Shown: piece by piece, positions 1 through 12,800 of the stretch | Layout: each line of letters starts with the position of its first letter | Numbering within the stretch: position 1 is the first letter of the stretch | NCBI GenBank assembly: GCA_038087015.1 | Contig: JASBNA010000003.1 | Coordinates: 1,426,001 to 1,490,000 of the forward strand | Origin: Cerrena zonata | Lineage: Eukaryota; Basidiomycota; Agaricomycetes; Polyporales; Cerrenaceae | Length of the DNA stretch: 64,000 bases | Reading direction: 5' to 3' | Program-made: the position numbers and the translations under genes | Notes under the pieces: generated by a model | What the model was told of the DNA's origin: nothing | Databases searched by the model: none | Seen by the model: only the letters and a program-made list of their open reading frames with translations

Positions 1-75
1 TGGCTTTCCCCCTTGTCTCTCGCTGCTCTCTGTCAGACATTCTTTAGCGTACAGAGAGTCCTGGACAACGAGAAG

Positions 76-2310
76 ATGGTTGATTTCGAGAAACACCCTT
101 CGGTGTCCTCGTCAATCGAGAAGAATGTCAATGTACAGGAGACCCAAGATGATAGTTCACCCTACCACAAGGAAGAGCTCCTGGATCCTTCCAAGGAGGA
201 TACTCTCCATCGAGGTCTCTCTGCTCGACAGATTTCTATGATTGCAGTACGTCCCCCTCAGAGTCTTGTCGCTGTATGCTTGCTCATGAGACGCTCCTCA
301 TAAAGCTTGGCGGTGCTGTAGGAACTGGTCTTATCATTGGTTCAGGTACTGCGCTCGTACGAGGCGGTCCTTTGGGTATCTTTTTGGGATACAGTTTCGT
401 CGGGATGGTCTGTTACATGGTATGTCTTAATACAAAAAATACGGCACACCCAATTGCTGACTGTCTGCTTTTCTAGGTAATGGTGTCACTTGGCGAGATG
501 GCTGCCTATCTTCCTCACAAGAAAGGTTTCCCTGGATATGCTACTCGTTTTGTTGACCCTGCTTTCGGATTTGCCCTTGGTTGGAACTATCTCTTGAAGT
601 ACACCTTACCCTTTCCAAACTCACAACGGGCTCTGACGACTTCCCTTTAGGTACCTGATTGTCACACCGAATAACATCAATGCTGCCGGTGTCGTTATTC
701 AATATTGGACTCAAAAGGTTCACATTGCCGTTTGGATGGGTGAGTCTCACGTAGAAAAAAACCGTAACATAACGACTTACAGGATGATTTACAGTTATCT
801 TCATTGCATTCAGTGAGTTTCCTAGATCACAGCATATTCATGCATTATGTTGATTCCCCAAACAGTTTTCCTCGTCAATTTGCTCGGAGTCCGTGTTTTC
901 GGAGAACTCGAATTCTGGTTCAGTAGTATCAAAGTCGTCACTCTCGTCGGTCTCCTCATCATGGGTATCGTTATTGACTTGGGAGGAAACCCCAAACATG
1001 ATCGCATCGGGTTCCGCTACTGGCAACCTCCTAACGGCCCCATGGGACACTATCTCAAAGCTAAGGTCCAGGACGAATCAACCTCAATTTTCCTCGGGTT
1101 CTGGAGCACACTCATCAATGCTTTGTTCGCTTACATCGGAACTGAGCTCATTGGTGTAACCGTCGGCGAGGCACAGGCACCACGAAAAAATATTCCTATC
1201 GCCATCAGGCGTACATTTTTCCGTATCGTTGTCTTCTATATTGGTGGCGTTTTCGTCATTGGCTTGGTCGTCCCTAGTACCGACTCGTCTCTGTTCACTG
1301 CTAGCAAGGCTAAGACCGGAGCCGCTGCTTCTCCCTTCGTTGTTGGTACGTACAATCTCGACGGCCCGTGAGAGTGCTATACTGATAGGCGAACTTCAGC
1401 CACAACACTTGTTGGTATCAAGGTTCTCAACCATGTCATCAATGCCGCTATCTTGCTTTTCGTGATGAGTGCAGCCAACTCCGATCTGTACATCGGCTCT
1501 CGTACTCTCTACGGTCTTGCTGTTGAGGGCAAGGCCCCCAAGATCTTCGCTCGTGTCAACCGCCTCGGTGTACCATACCCTGCCCTCATTCTTTGCACGG
1601 CATTCTGTGGCCTCGTCTTCTTGAATGTCTCGTCGAGCAGCGCGAAAGGTACTTCATTATGCTATGATCAACCGGGAAGAAATACTGATATACAAGTTTC
1701 ACAGTGTTTACCTGGTTCGTCAACTTGGTATCTACGTGAGTACCAGAGACTTCTTGCTTATGGTGAATATTCTAAGTTATACCCTTTAGATTTGGTGCGA
1801 TCACATGGATGTGTATCTGTTACACCCATATGTACGTTTTCAATGTTTCTACCCTCACATTCACAATAACTGATGGTCCCCTAGTCGTTTCATGAAAGCA
1901 CTAAAGGCACAGGGAATTGCTCGAGAAACGCTTCCCTACATGGCACCATTCCAACCCTACGGTTCATGGTTTGCCTTAATCGCAACCGGAATTATCACTA
2001 TCTTCAAAGGTTAGTGGTGCCTCATTTTCTACCGAATCACCGAAGTTGACCTCATTTCTATCTTGTAGGATACGATACATTCATCCCCTTCACCAAAGAC
2101 ACGTTTGTCACCTCGTACATTGCATTGCCAACCTTCGTCATCTTCTGGGGAGGCTACAAGATTCTCTACCGCACTTCGCTTATTCCTTCCGACCGTGTTG
2201 ATTTGATCACCGGCTTGCGTGAAATTGACGAGGAAGAAGAGCGATTCAATAAGGCGGAGGAGCTGAAAGGTCCTCGTACCAAATGGCAAAAGTTCTTCGA
2301 CAGCCTCTGA
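76..2310 (+). CDS. Amino acid permease (fungal AAT/APC family)
   Basis: Likely a plasma-membrane proton-coupled amino acid importer. The first exon (76-246) encodes a hydrophilic cytosolic N-terminus of 57 residues. It splices to exon 2 at 306, which starts the first helix with the family signature LGGAVGTGLIIGSG. Later exons give GEMAAYLPHKKGF, then the FVDPAFGFALGWNYLL stretch typical of yeast amino acid transporters, about 12 hydrophobic segments in all, and a charged tail ending KFFDSL. Introns are about 45-70 nt; for example the exon ending in Trp-Met near 738 must join at the second AG (after 795), because the first would create a stop. Only 75 bases lie upstream, so the promoter is cut off. 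The substrate cannot be read from the sequence. The family call is sure; exon edges after 1400 are less so. Confidence 0.9.
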
Positions 2311-2973
2311 ACGTCGTTCATCGTTGTCGAGTCTTTCTCTTTGTCTCGGATTTCGGGTCGCGCATATCCTCGCACATTGATATGTTTGTAGCCCTTATAC
2401 ACATGATTGCACTGCGGGTGCTTCATCCATGTATGCTGTATACTACCAAGCCTTGTTTAACTGTTATAAACCCAGAGCGATGTAATGTCAGGGGATTTTA
2501 CGAATGTAATCTAATTATTTCCATTCACATTCACTCTATATGATCTCCCAAGTTCGCTGAGTATCCGACCAGTAAGTGTCAACTGAGTTGCCTGGTTCCA
2601 GTCGGTGCCGATGAATCGTGGAGATCATGAACAAATCGCAACATACCCAAGATCCAAGTTTGCTTAGAGCTTGTTTTGTTACCGTCAGAAACGACAATTC
2701 CTTCAGACTCCAACGCGATCATGAGGTACTATATGGGTGTAGATACATACAACCTTGGGAGCAGTACATACTGCGACGTTGTGTATATGCTATGTATCGC
2801 GCAGCGTTGTTGTGACTTCTCAGCCAATAAACTGATGTCGTTGGCTATGTTCCGAGGCAAGATAGAGAGCCCGATGTATTCATGGCCGGAACATTAAGCA
2901 ACGATTGAAACGAGAAACTAACGGATGTGTATCTGGATCAATGCATCATTCGAATCGAAATGGAAACAAAATA
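2311..2973. other. Intergenic, no gene seen
   Basis: This is the spacer between the convergent permease and the small minus-strand gene. It holds the likely 3' untranslated regions of both. No open frame with coding character or repeat was seen. Confidence 0.5.
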
Positions 2974-3653
2974 CTATGTACGACATACAATTCTTGAAGT
3001 ATGAGTCACACGATGATTATGAATGTGCTGTAACAATCCGCGGAGGACGTTTCCAGCCTTCGCATGGCTCAAAGGAAAGTACCGCTCTGTCTTGATCGTA
3101 TGGCTTTGAAGCTTAGGCAACGTTTTGTAAATTTTGATTTTCTTACCCCTTCTTTTTGCCTCAAGAAAATCGACGATGTTGACATATTTGCTTTTGACGA
3201 TCTAGAAAAAGTCGACTCAGGAGTGGCCATGCAAGAGAACATCATGATGATTTGCCTTCTCACACTCCTCCAACGTTTCTGGTGGAGTGTGTATACCCAA
3301 TGCATTACATAGACCCCACCAACAAATTATATCGTTTGCGTCGGTGCCGTAAATGTCATTGAACTCGAGTACCATGGCTTCTTTAAAGCCATTAACGAGC
3401 ATCTTCAACCTTGCTTGCTTCTCTTCATCCATATTACCCTTTCTCCTATAGAGGCCGAGGTGCTTCCGAAGACATCTGAATTCCTTTATTAGAGGTTTCG
3501 AGGAATCAAAGTTGAACTTGGGATATTGGGCAAAGAACTCATCAATCGGCGAGTTCTTTAACCCATGATACGTCGGCTTGAGCTTAACAAGCAATCAAAT
3601 TAAAGACATATTTGTGAGTAGTACAAGGTACGCACCTTTAAAGAAGGAGTCAT
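2974..3653 (-). CDS. Small basidiomycete-type protein of unknown function
   Basis: Three-exon model: exon 1 3653-3636 (six codons, MTPSLK), exon 2 3582-3256, exon 3 3201-2974; about 190 aa. Exon 2 carries an NSPIDEFFAQYPKF segment and later EFNDIYGTDANDI. Exon 3 opens with IVKSKYVNIVDFLEAKRRG. From memory this layout (a DEFF..YP block, a FND.YGTD block, then EEC...VNIVD) recurs in many short uncharacterised agaricomycete proteins; I know no function for them. The first intron is ordinary GT-AG (53 nt). The second starts GCAAAT and ends CTAG (54 nt), so it is of the GC-AG class; with it the EEC and VNIVD blocks keep their usual spacing. The rest of the frame is read through to a stop at 2974-2976. 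No signal peptide or membrane helix was seen. Confidence 0.65.
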
Positions 3654-4727
3654 ACCCCTTTTCTTGTCGCTCTCTTGTCGCCCCTTGGACTCCACGGAGA
3701 AACCGTGACATTGGGTATAAATAGGGGTAATGAGAGTGAGTGGTTTGATTCTGCATAATAAGCAGTAGCTTGCTCGAAGATATATCAAAGCGTTCATGAT
3801 TGAATTATCAGACTGCCTGTTGTGGTGGTTGGAAAAGAGCAATTTGCCTCATGGAAACAAGCTGCCAAATGCCCATTACAACGTGATAGAAGTCTATGGG
3901 GAAGACCAGCTGTGCATGATGTCACTGAGTAAACAGGTAGCAAAATATTTGGGATAAGATAATCGCCTACCGAACAGAGCCCTTTAGACTAGATATGAAC
4001 ATATGAACATACGCTGGCACACTCCAATCGAGATATGACAAGAGCACCTAGGATCCACTAGATAGATTATGCAGGTATCCTTCGAGCTAACGGGAAAGAG
4101 ACACCCCGTGCAACGTGAACGTGAGGTCGTTCAGTAAAGGGGCCAGGAATATGGTAGCCGGCGAGATTGAAGACCTGAGTGCTCACAGAGTCATATTCCT
4201 ACGGTTAGTCGACGCACCTTCACTGCGTGATGCCGTTGGCGGAAAGAGGGAAACTATTCAAGACATACATGTGCTTTAGCAATGACACTTGAGTTTCCGA
4301 AATGGCATATTGGTGTACACTAAGGTACCGGTGAAGCTTGAGTCAGGTCTAAGTAGTACAATACCGACGCGGCCCCAAGAAGTTCGCCAATTGAGCCGAG
4401 TGAGAATTCCTTGGAGGAATAGAACTATGGATGACTACATCACTGTAGTTGAAGAAGTGCAACCAAGTTCGTTACAAATCGATTGCAGCGTCTTGTAAAG
4501 GGATTTACGAGTCCGTCCCATTGTCGACAACATATCCCAGAGATATTGCCTGAAATGGGTTGTCATGCACAGTGATGTCAGCATGATGTCGTCAGCTGCT
4601 GACCACTAAACAACGCCGCAAAAATGGCACACCAAGTTGGTCGAATTGTTCCCAACGTTGCAGTCGAGATGTATAACCCGAGGACGATGATTCGGAGATA
4701 TTCCTCAGCTCTCCTCTCATGCGCACC
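3654..4727. other. Intergenic, promoter regions only
   Basis: About 1.1 kb between two divergent genes. A short open frame near 4289-4498 has no intron context or recognisable content and was not accepted. No repeat or RNA gene was seen. Confidence 0.5.
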
Positions 4728-4735
4728 TATAAAAG
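4728..4735 (+). promoter_or_regulatory. TATA box of the pirin gene (TATAAAAG)
   Basis: A consensus TATAAAAG lies 134 bases before the ATG at 4869. It also lies just inside the open frame that begins at an upstream ATG (4719), which argues that the upstream ATG is not in the mRNA. Confidence 0.6.
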
Positions 4736-4868
4736 CATCGCCGGAGCTATCTTGACGTTCTGTATCGCTATCGTTGCATACTACTTTGCCCAGTCTACTA
4801 CTCAGTTTTCACTGAAATCACTCAATATTCCGCCCAAGTTAACCTTCTTCCGCAATATCACCTCTACA

Positions 4869-6206
4869 ATGGCTTCGAAAAAGATGTCTCGGAGTGTTGT
4901 CAAGAAGGTGTTCTCAATAGAACAGTCAGAGGTATGTCGGCTTCTTTACTGCTGAGGTTGCGACACTGAATTGAATGTTATAGGGTGATGGTGCTCGAGT
5001 GCGCCGTTCGATCGGGACCACGAAACTGAAGAACCTGACACCGTTCCTGATGCTGGATCATTTCCATGTCTCTGAGGGTGCTGTATGTGTACACCCTTGT
5101 TATGAATCGACATTGTCTCACTGTACTTATGTCTTGCCCAGGGATTCCCGGATCACCCGCACAGAGGACAAGCCACTGTGACTTACATGCTGGAGGGATC
5201 GAGTCGTCATGAAGATTCTGCAGGACACAAGGGAACGATCGAGGCAGGAGGGGTGCAATGGATGACTGCAGGCAAAGGCAGTATGTGTGTTCGGAATAAT
5301 CATGGTGTATTTGGTGGTACTGACTTGGTTTCACAGTCATTCACGCCGAGATGCCTGTGCATGCACCCGGTGTACCTGAGCCTCGGGGTTTGCAGCTGTG
5401 GGTTGATCTTCCCAAGCAGTACAAGATGGTGGACCCATCATATCAGGAGCTTGGACCAAACGAGTGCGTCTTACCTGGCTATATGCATGCTTTGCTTGTA
5501 ACATTTCCCTACCCACAGAATCCCAACAGCATATCCTGAAGGGAAGGATGGCACGACGAGAATCAAGGTGATTAGTGGCAAGACGTATGGAGTGGAGTCG
5601 CCTGTTCGGTCGTTGGGTGGATGCTGGTATTTCCATGCGATCTTTGACAAGAGGGGACATTCGATCTTCCAAGAGATTCGTAAGTTTTTGGTTTGTTTTT
5701 TTCCAAGTGAATATCGTACTTACTTTTTTGAAGCTACCGGATGGACGTCGTTCTTGTATAGTAAGCTGAAGTCTCTACTAAGTGCTTATACTTACTAACA
5801 TGTGACTAGTTTTGAAGGGATCGTTGTCTATTGGGGACAATGAGGAGAAGCATGATGCTTTCCATACCCTTGTGCTATCGTCGGACAATGAGCAAGATGG
5901 TGTAAAGATCACAGCCGCCGAAGACGGCACCGAATTAATTCTTGTGCGTATATATGTTCTGTTTGTGAAGACGGAGTCTGATGTGGTTGTGTGCAGGTGG
6001 CCGGAGAACCTCTGGACCAACCTGTTGTGCAATATGGACCTTTCGTGATGACCAGTCGTGAGGAGATCCAGCAAACATTTATTGACTGTGAGTAGCCGTC
6101 TTATCTTCAGTTTCTACATGCTGAGAGCGTTCTTGATACAGATCAAACCGGGAGGAACGGATTTGAGAAAGCTCACCATTGGAAGAGTGAGATCGGCGGT
6201 CTCTAA
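4869..6206 (+). CDS. Pirin (cupin-fold Fe protein)
   Basis: Pirins are two-domain cupins binding one iron; they are nuclear cofactors in animals and quercetinase-like enzymes in bacteria, with an uncertain role in fungi. The start at 4869 gives [19 protein letters not shown], which aligns residue for residue with the start of known pirins. An in-frame ATG at 4719 would add a hydrophobic leader but precedes the TATA box, so it was rejected. After splicing the first exon to 4984, the protein reads [21 protein letters not shown], then the metal ligands in HPHRG and, further on, HAEMP. The C-terminal cupin follows, ending KSEIGGL. About seven short introns interrupt the gene. The end lies 214 bases from the end of the convergent NSA1 gene. 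Confidence 0.92.
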
Positions 6207-6419
6207 GTTTCTCCCTTTCCCGCTTTCCCATATTTAATGTAGTGTACGAACGATATTGTAATGAAATTTTGCTGTATCAATAGCAAGTGCGTGATGCAGA
6301 CAACAAGATGTGTACATGAACCGCTCAAAATATGTTTATATCTCCCTCCCATAATGATGGGCATAGATCGTCTACTGGATCGAACGGACATGACACCAGA
6401 GGAAGGCAAATTGTAATGC

Positions 6420-7945
6420 CTAATCAGACTTCCGCTTCTTGCTCACGCCACGCCCCTTCCCTTCTACGTCACTCTCAGCATCCTCCATCTCTTCCCAGAT
6501 ATCCTCTTCCTCTTCCTCATCACCTCCCGCAACTTCCTCGTCTTCAAGAACGGAGTTCCTGGGATCAATAACAATCACAGTCGGGACGACTTTCGCGTAT
6601 GCCTTATCCAAAATGTCGCCCTTATGTTCTTGCTGTTGACCGGCCTCTTTGGGGAGGGGAAATGTGCTATGTAGGCGGATAAATCTGTCTTGGCCTACTG
6701 ATGCCAGAAAGTTTGGGGCTGGAGCGACTGAAGTGATTGCTCCTGCAATACCTATAGTGGATAACATAAGCTCAAATAGTCAAATAATGATATGAAATGC
6801 TTACCCTTATAGCCGTAGGCTATTTTCCCATTGCGCAAGTCGAGAGAGAAAAGATTACAACCGTGATCTGCAACAAATACTTCGCTGTAAAATTCACAAA
6901 TTTTAGCCTGCATTCATGGGTCACTATAAGAGAATATTCGCACTGTTCCGCAAGGCCCTTTTCGACAACACCAATTCCACCGACTTTTGCTATGCCTTTC
7001 CAGTTTGATACAGGCCGACGAGCCGTACGTGTATCATATCTTCTCACATCGCCAAATTGGGTGCCCACAAGTAATTGAGGTTGATTTGAAGGTTGGAGGT
7101 AGGTGAGACAGTTGTTACGGACTGGTTGACGGAGGTTAAGATTATCGTTGGGTAGCTAGAGAACATTTAATATAAACGTCGGTGAAAATGAAGATATAAT
7201 AAAAGAAAAACACTGGACGTACGTTTTTAGCTCTCCATAATTCTCCAGGTAGCAGCTGGTCAACTCGTTTTCTCTTCTTTGAAGCTTCGTTGCTCGAGTT
7301 ATTTTCTTGGGCATCGAGTTGTTTCGCAGTGAACGCTCTTTCACTGTCCCATATCGATAGCTCTACTTCATCTCCAGCATAAGCAAAAGTTTTCTCGTCC
7401 GGTGAGAGTCGCCATTCGGATAACCTCATAGGGAGAACAGCGGTCTCTAAAGTGAGGTCATCTCCAGGTTTTGTCAAGCGTAGGGCACCATTGGATGTGC
7501 AGGTGAAAATTCCGCTAAACGCGCATTTGATTAGAACGTTACACGGAGAGAGAATAAATTTTATACACACCTAGATGAAGAAGCAAGTCCTACATATCTT
7601 TGACCTTCCCTCAGCCTGGTTTCTTTCCATTCCGACACTACAGACGAGGATTCATCGGTTATACTCAGTACAGATGCAGAGCCATCTGCTCTAGCTGCAG
7701 CAAGCTTCCTTATTATATTGTATCAGTGGCCCACACAAAACGAAGATTCAGAGAGGAAAAGTAAATACCAGAATATCATCCTCTCCTTGCTTAAAAGCAG
7801 TCAACTTTTGGATACTTCTTGCTTTCGAGCTGGCACCGGGCTCATTGTACAAAATTGATGTGGTCGCTTTCCATCCTTCTTCGGTCTTAGAGTAGCTAGT
7901 ATATTTTATCGAACCAAGCTCGTCACCAGAAAAGAATGAAGGCAT
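6420..7945 (-). CDS. NSA1: NSA1/WDR74-like WD-repeat ribosome biogenesis factor
   Basis: Nsa1 (WDR74 in animals) is a nucleolar WD40 protein of pre-60S particles, a partner of the Rix7/NVL AAA ATPase step. The first exon starts MPSFFSGDELGSIKY at 7945. The middle carries LLPGELWRAKN and then LNLRQPVR..CLTYLQP. Next come VGTQFGDVRRYDTR with RRPVSNWKGI, LFSLDLRNGKIAYGYKGIAGA and FLASVGQDRFIRLHS. This order of blocks is characteristic of the NSA1 group. The C-terminus is a strongly acidic stretch followed by a basic GVSKKRKSD end, as in nucleolar proteins. It is divergent from RMD5 with about 256 bases between start codons, so the two probably share a promoter region. Confidence 0.9.
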
Positions 7946-8201
7946 TTTGGATGCAAATTAGTAGTGGGAGGAAAGACGAAATTGTCGAGCCAAATAATTT
8001 CATATTGGGATACAGATCTGAGATCGACGTGAACGATCATGCGCATGATGTCGCGGGAACTGACCAGAGCCTGCACTGTGACCAGGCTTGCCTCCGCCTA
8101 CTGCCGTCCTGCAACTATCCTGCTCGTGTTCTGAAGCCTTTCATATCTTAACCTGACGACAGGACACTCATATACCTGTATATCTGACTGAGTGACCAAC
8201 T

Positions 8202-9654
8202 ATGGATGCCTCTCTGAAGGAGCTAGCCAAACTCGAGCAACTAGCTGCTTCCAATGCAGGTGCATCTTCCTCCAAGGGAAAGTCTGTATCTATCAACGAC
8301 TCCCTCGAGGCCCTGTTATACACTCTCAGAGAGGCCAAGGAACGCATCCAGGCCGGGAATGCATCTCCTGACACACTGAATGATATTAACACGAAGGTCG
8401 AAAGTACGAGGAAGGACATAGATGAGAGGCAGAAGGAGGTATACAACTCATTGGCGAGGTATGGGAAGACCCTGGATAAGGTCAGTTTGTTCAGTTTGGC
8501 TTGAATCAATACTGAGTTTATAATGTGATTATTTGTAGAAATTTACTAGCCCATTACCTTCATACACCCCGTTGTTCTCCTCCCCCGAAGCTACGGATGC
8601 ATTGAACAAGACGATAGCCCTGCACTTCCTTCGTACGGGGCAATCCAATGTTGCTGAAACATTCATCGAGGCAGGTATACCGTACGTGAATATCGACGCA
8701 GATAATGACATGTTGTATTCTTGTAGGAAGCGGGAGTCGATATCTCCCTGGCTACTCGTAGAAACTTTACTGAGTTGCATCGTATCGTCACTGCTCTACG
8801 ACGTCAGGATATTGCACCGGCTTTAGAGTAAGTATATTCTACATATATTTCTCAAATTTCTAACATGTAGACTCGACAGATGGACCGAACGTAACCGAGA
8901 CTTCCTACGAGAACGTTCATCTGCTCTTGAATTCCTCCTTCATCGTTCTCTGTTTATGCGCATCCTGCTTTCCTCTCACCCACCGAATGGTTCTGCGGCA
9001 ATAGCTTATGGAAAGGCCAAATTCCCTCCTTTCTACGATGACTATGGTGCTGAGATCAACCGTCTCATTACTTGCGTGATCTACTTTCGCCTCCAGGAAT
9101 CACCCTATGCCGACCTAGCCTCACCCAGTTTACACTTTGAATTGGAACCGATGTTCGCAAAAGAGTTTTGCGCGTGCTTAGGTATGAGCAGGCAAGTCCC
9201 TTTGAGGGTGGTTGGGGACATCGGAGGCGGCGGTGCGTTAGCAAGGATTGAGAAAGGTAGGAAGATTATGAGAGAAAGGAAGAGTGAGTGGAGTCAGACT
9301 GATGAGCTACCGGTTAGTTTTCCCGCATGTATCCTCTCGGATTGCTCACTGATGTCTTCTAAATTATTTGTTACAAGATTGAGATCCCCCTCTCTGCTGA
9401 GAATCGATACCATTCGATATTCGCGTGCCCTGTCTCGAAAGAGCAAGCTACCGAACAGAATCCCCCGATGATGATGACTTGCGGACACGTCGTCACCAAG
9501 GATAGTCTGACCAAGCTCTGCAAGTCTGGAGGGTATGTCGTCTATTCTTATATTCATTTGGCTGATGCTGACTGTAAGCTTGAGCAGGCGTTTCAAGTGT
9601 CCTTACTGCCCTACAGAGTCCGTACTTAATCAGGCACTTCGGGTACACTTTTGA
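8202..9654 (+). CDS. RMD5: RMD5/GID2 (RMND5-like) E3 ubiquitin ligase subunit
   Basis: A RING-type subunit of the GID/CTLH ubiquitin ligase, which in yeast degrades gluconeogenic enzymes. The N-terminal 90 residues are coiled-coil-like ([20 protein letters not shown]). A LisH segment ([14 protein letters not shown]...AETFIE) and a CTLH/CRA region ([34 protein letters not shown]) follow. The C-terminal RING-Gid reads [15 protein letters not shown] and KCPYCPTES, a degenerate RING lacking some zinc ligands, as is usual for this family. The gene ends NQALRVHF. The intron near 8671-8730 can be cut in two ways four bases apart (see findings). Length (about 400 aa) and domain order match the family. 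Confidence 0.92.
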
Positions 9655-9885
9655 GTATCAGGGATAATTCTCGGACATGGAATTTGTGTACATTAGACCG
9701 CATACATATCCAGCATGTACTATAGATGTATGTACACTAGAGACTTTCTCCTCGCCTTCAAGGCATTCAAAGAACGGTCACGTGTAACGACGCGCTTGTT
9801 TGACGCGGTGTAGCGGGCGACTTGTTTTCCTCCACCACGATCGCTGGCCATGCAACTATTGGCCTACGGTTCATAATACCTGTAG

Positions 9886-12800
9886 ATGAACAGATTTGCA
9901 CCCCCTCGAGTCTCGTCGCCTGCAAAACCCTCAGTGGCCTCACGAGCCAGAGCAAACTCAAAGACTCAGGACACTCTTTCTACGAGCTCTCTCCCGCCGG
10001 AACTCCAGGGTCTCACAGCAGAAGGTATCGCGTTTATTGACGAAGTAGTCAGTCACGCACCTCCGAACTCAAACCACTTTCTTGCCGTCTTCAAAGCTTA
10101 CAACGATATCCTGGCTGAACGTGGCTTTAACCCGGGCGACGAGGTAGTCTATTATGGCAAACTGTTGAAGCTGGGAACTTTGAAAGGGGCTAGTTGGACT
10201 GAGAAATGGGAACGAGTGAAGAGTCTTCAAGGGAGTTCTTCGAATACGAAGCCTTCTACTACTGCAGTCAATGGGAAGGCCCAGGGGATCACTCGACAGC
10301 CTACTCAGAAGACTGGACAAACCAACGGGAGGACCGCTGTTTTCACGCGCCTCACAGGTACCCTCAAGAGCATCGAGCGCGATGAGGACGCGTTCACTCT
10401 TCATTCACATCAAGATGAATACACCGATGAAACTGAGCCTGAATATATGGCACCTACAGAAACATCTGGTAGGACTAACTATGCGCTTCCTCACAAAGAT
10501 ACACCAAGACCGAATCGTCGTGCACCATCTCCTGCACTGACGGCTACCTCTACAAATACTCTTGGGTTAAACATTGGACCTCCAGCTCGCACTTACAATG
10601 ATGTTGGTCGAGCTCCGGTATACCAATCATCAAAAAGAGACTTCCCTTCCAAAGCTCCATGGAAAGCGGTAGAAACCTCAGAGGATTCCGATACTGTTGC
10701 TTCTCCAAGCACCATCCCACCCTCATATGGTGCTGCAACAAGAGGACTTGATATCCCTCGGTTACCAGTACCATATGCTTCTCAGCGACCCATCCCCAAG
10801 GCACCTTCTAAAGCTACATCAACAACGTTACATTCCACCTCCCCTATTCCCCAATCTATATCTGGCCATGGTCATCTCACCGCAGCATCTGCCCGTGAAG
10901 TTGTCCTTCGAGCAAGGGAACGTAGCAAGAGCGTCGTCAATGAAGAGGACGCTTGGGAGAAGATTAGGAGAGACCAGGATGAGAAAGAGGCGGATCGGTT
11001 TAGGGAAGAGAAATTGATGGAAAGATGTTGGGATGTTTGGAAACAGGGGTTTGAGTGGATTTGTGTATGTATTTCCCGCAATATTATGGACCATCCTATA
11101 TTCAACTTGATCTTCGGTCCGTTCCCTTTTACGGTGTTGTGATATTTTTCTAGGCTACAAACGAACAAATTGCACAAGCTCGAGACATCCACATCCTTCG
11201 TCTGGCCATCCATCGTTGGCGCAACTCCACCGCTCAGCGTCTCGAACTATATCACCGTGTAGCATCCCTTTCCAACTCCCGAGTCCTCAAACTTGCTCTT
11301 GGTGTCTGGAAACAGAAGCTACTCAAACGGAAGCAAGAACAATGGCGGTCCGACATGCGCAATCGCATGAAACTCGTTCGTGAAAAACACGAGTTTGGGC
11401 TGCTCAGAGATGCTTGGATTCAGTGGAGACAAGTGCAAGAGATGCGTCTTGCGGACGTGCACTATGACAGGAACTTAATGAAGCGTTGTCTGAGAGTCTG
11501 GAAGGATAGACTGCACGGGTTGGACCAGCTGAATGCTGCTTGTGATGTGTTTGTGATGGGCAAAGACGAGGCGCTTGTGGAGGGTTGTTGGGATTTGTGG
11601 AGGAGAGGGACAGAGATGGGGAGAGCCGAGAGGGTCATGGCCGATAAGGTTGCCCTGAGGGTAGTCGGGAAGGCCTTTGATGTTTGGAAGTCACATATGT
11701 GAGTAGCCCTCTTATTTTTAAATCGTTGATTTGGTGTGTTGATATCTACGGTCGTATTTATAGGGGTCTACATGATGTTGCAGACCAGTTCTATGACGTT
11801 GTACTTGTCAAGCGTATGTTGGGAGCATGGAAAGCTGCCCGCGACAGGATACGAGTGCGTTCCGATTTTCTCTACGTCAATTCTAATTTCTCATGTTTCC
11901 CTTAAAGAACCTCGAGCGTCGCGCGGATAAACACATAGCACGGCAGAATGATGTCCTCGTACGCGCAGTCATGCGAGTATGGGGAGCGCACGAACGTGGA
12001 AGACTCCTCGAGCGTGTCAAATCTGCGAGGCTAGTAAAAACTAGCTTCATACTCTGGCGCGAAAGACTGCAGCTTCAAAGAAGCCGCGAAGGTATTTAAT
12101 TTCCTTCGACATCAGTCTCAAAGTGACTAACCTAATTTTCCCCAGAAACCGCCCTCGCATTCGCCCAGCGACCCTCATCTGACCTCGCCCTTTCCGCTCT
12201 CCAACAATGGCACCGCGCCATTAGTGCTCACCGCAAAGCGTCCGAATACGCAGTCCTCTACCACAACTCACAACTCCAATACCAATTCTTGATGAGATGG
12301 CGTCTTCAGCTGAGAGCTCGGCTGAAGATGGCTAGACAGGCGAAGATGGTGGAGAAATTGCTTGTGATGAGGTCTGCGTTCAGGAAGTGGCTGGCGAAGC
12401 TTGAGGAGAAGAAAAGAGAGGAGAAGGTTAAGTCGTTTGAGAGGAAGATAATCAAGGGCTACTTTGATGGTAGATTCCTTGTTGCTATATGTCAGGACCA
12501 GGGCGTACTAACCTTTGTGGGTAGAATGGCACGAACGAGTCAAGAAACAGCAGGAACTACGACTCTTGGAACAATACGTTCGGGATCGAGCCAATAGGGT
12601 TAGTCTTTGGATTTAAATTTGCGTCTAAATGCTATTCTAATATTGCCTAATAGCGTGTCATGTCGCGAACCCTTCTGCACTGGATAGATAGGGTTAGTGA
12701 CCAAAAGGACCGTGAGCTACAGACCACCGAGCTCTATGAACAAGTTCTTGTGGTGTACGTTTATTTTAATCGTGCATCAACAGATGGCAAAAGAAACTCA

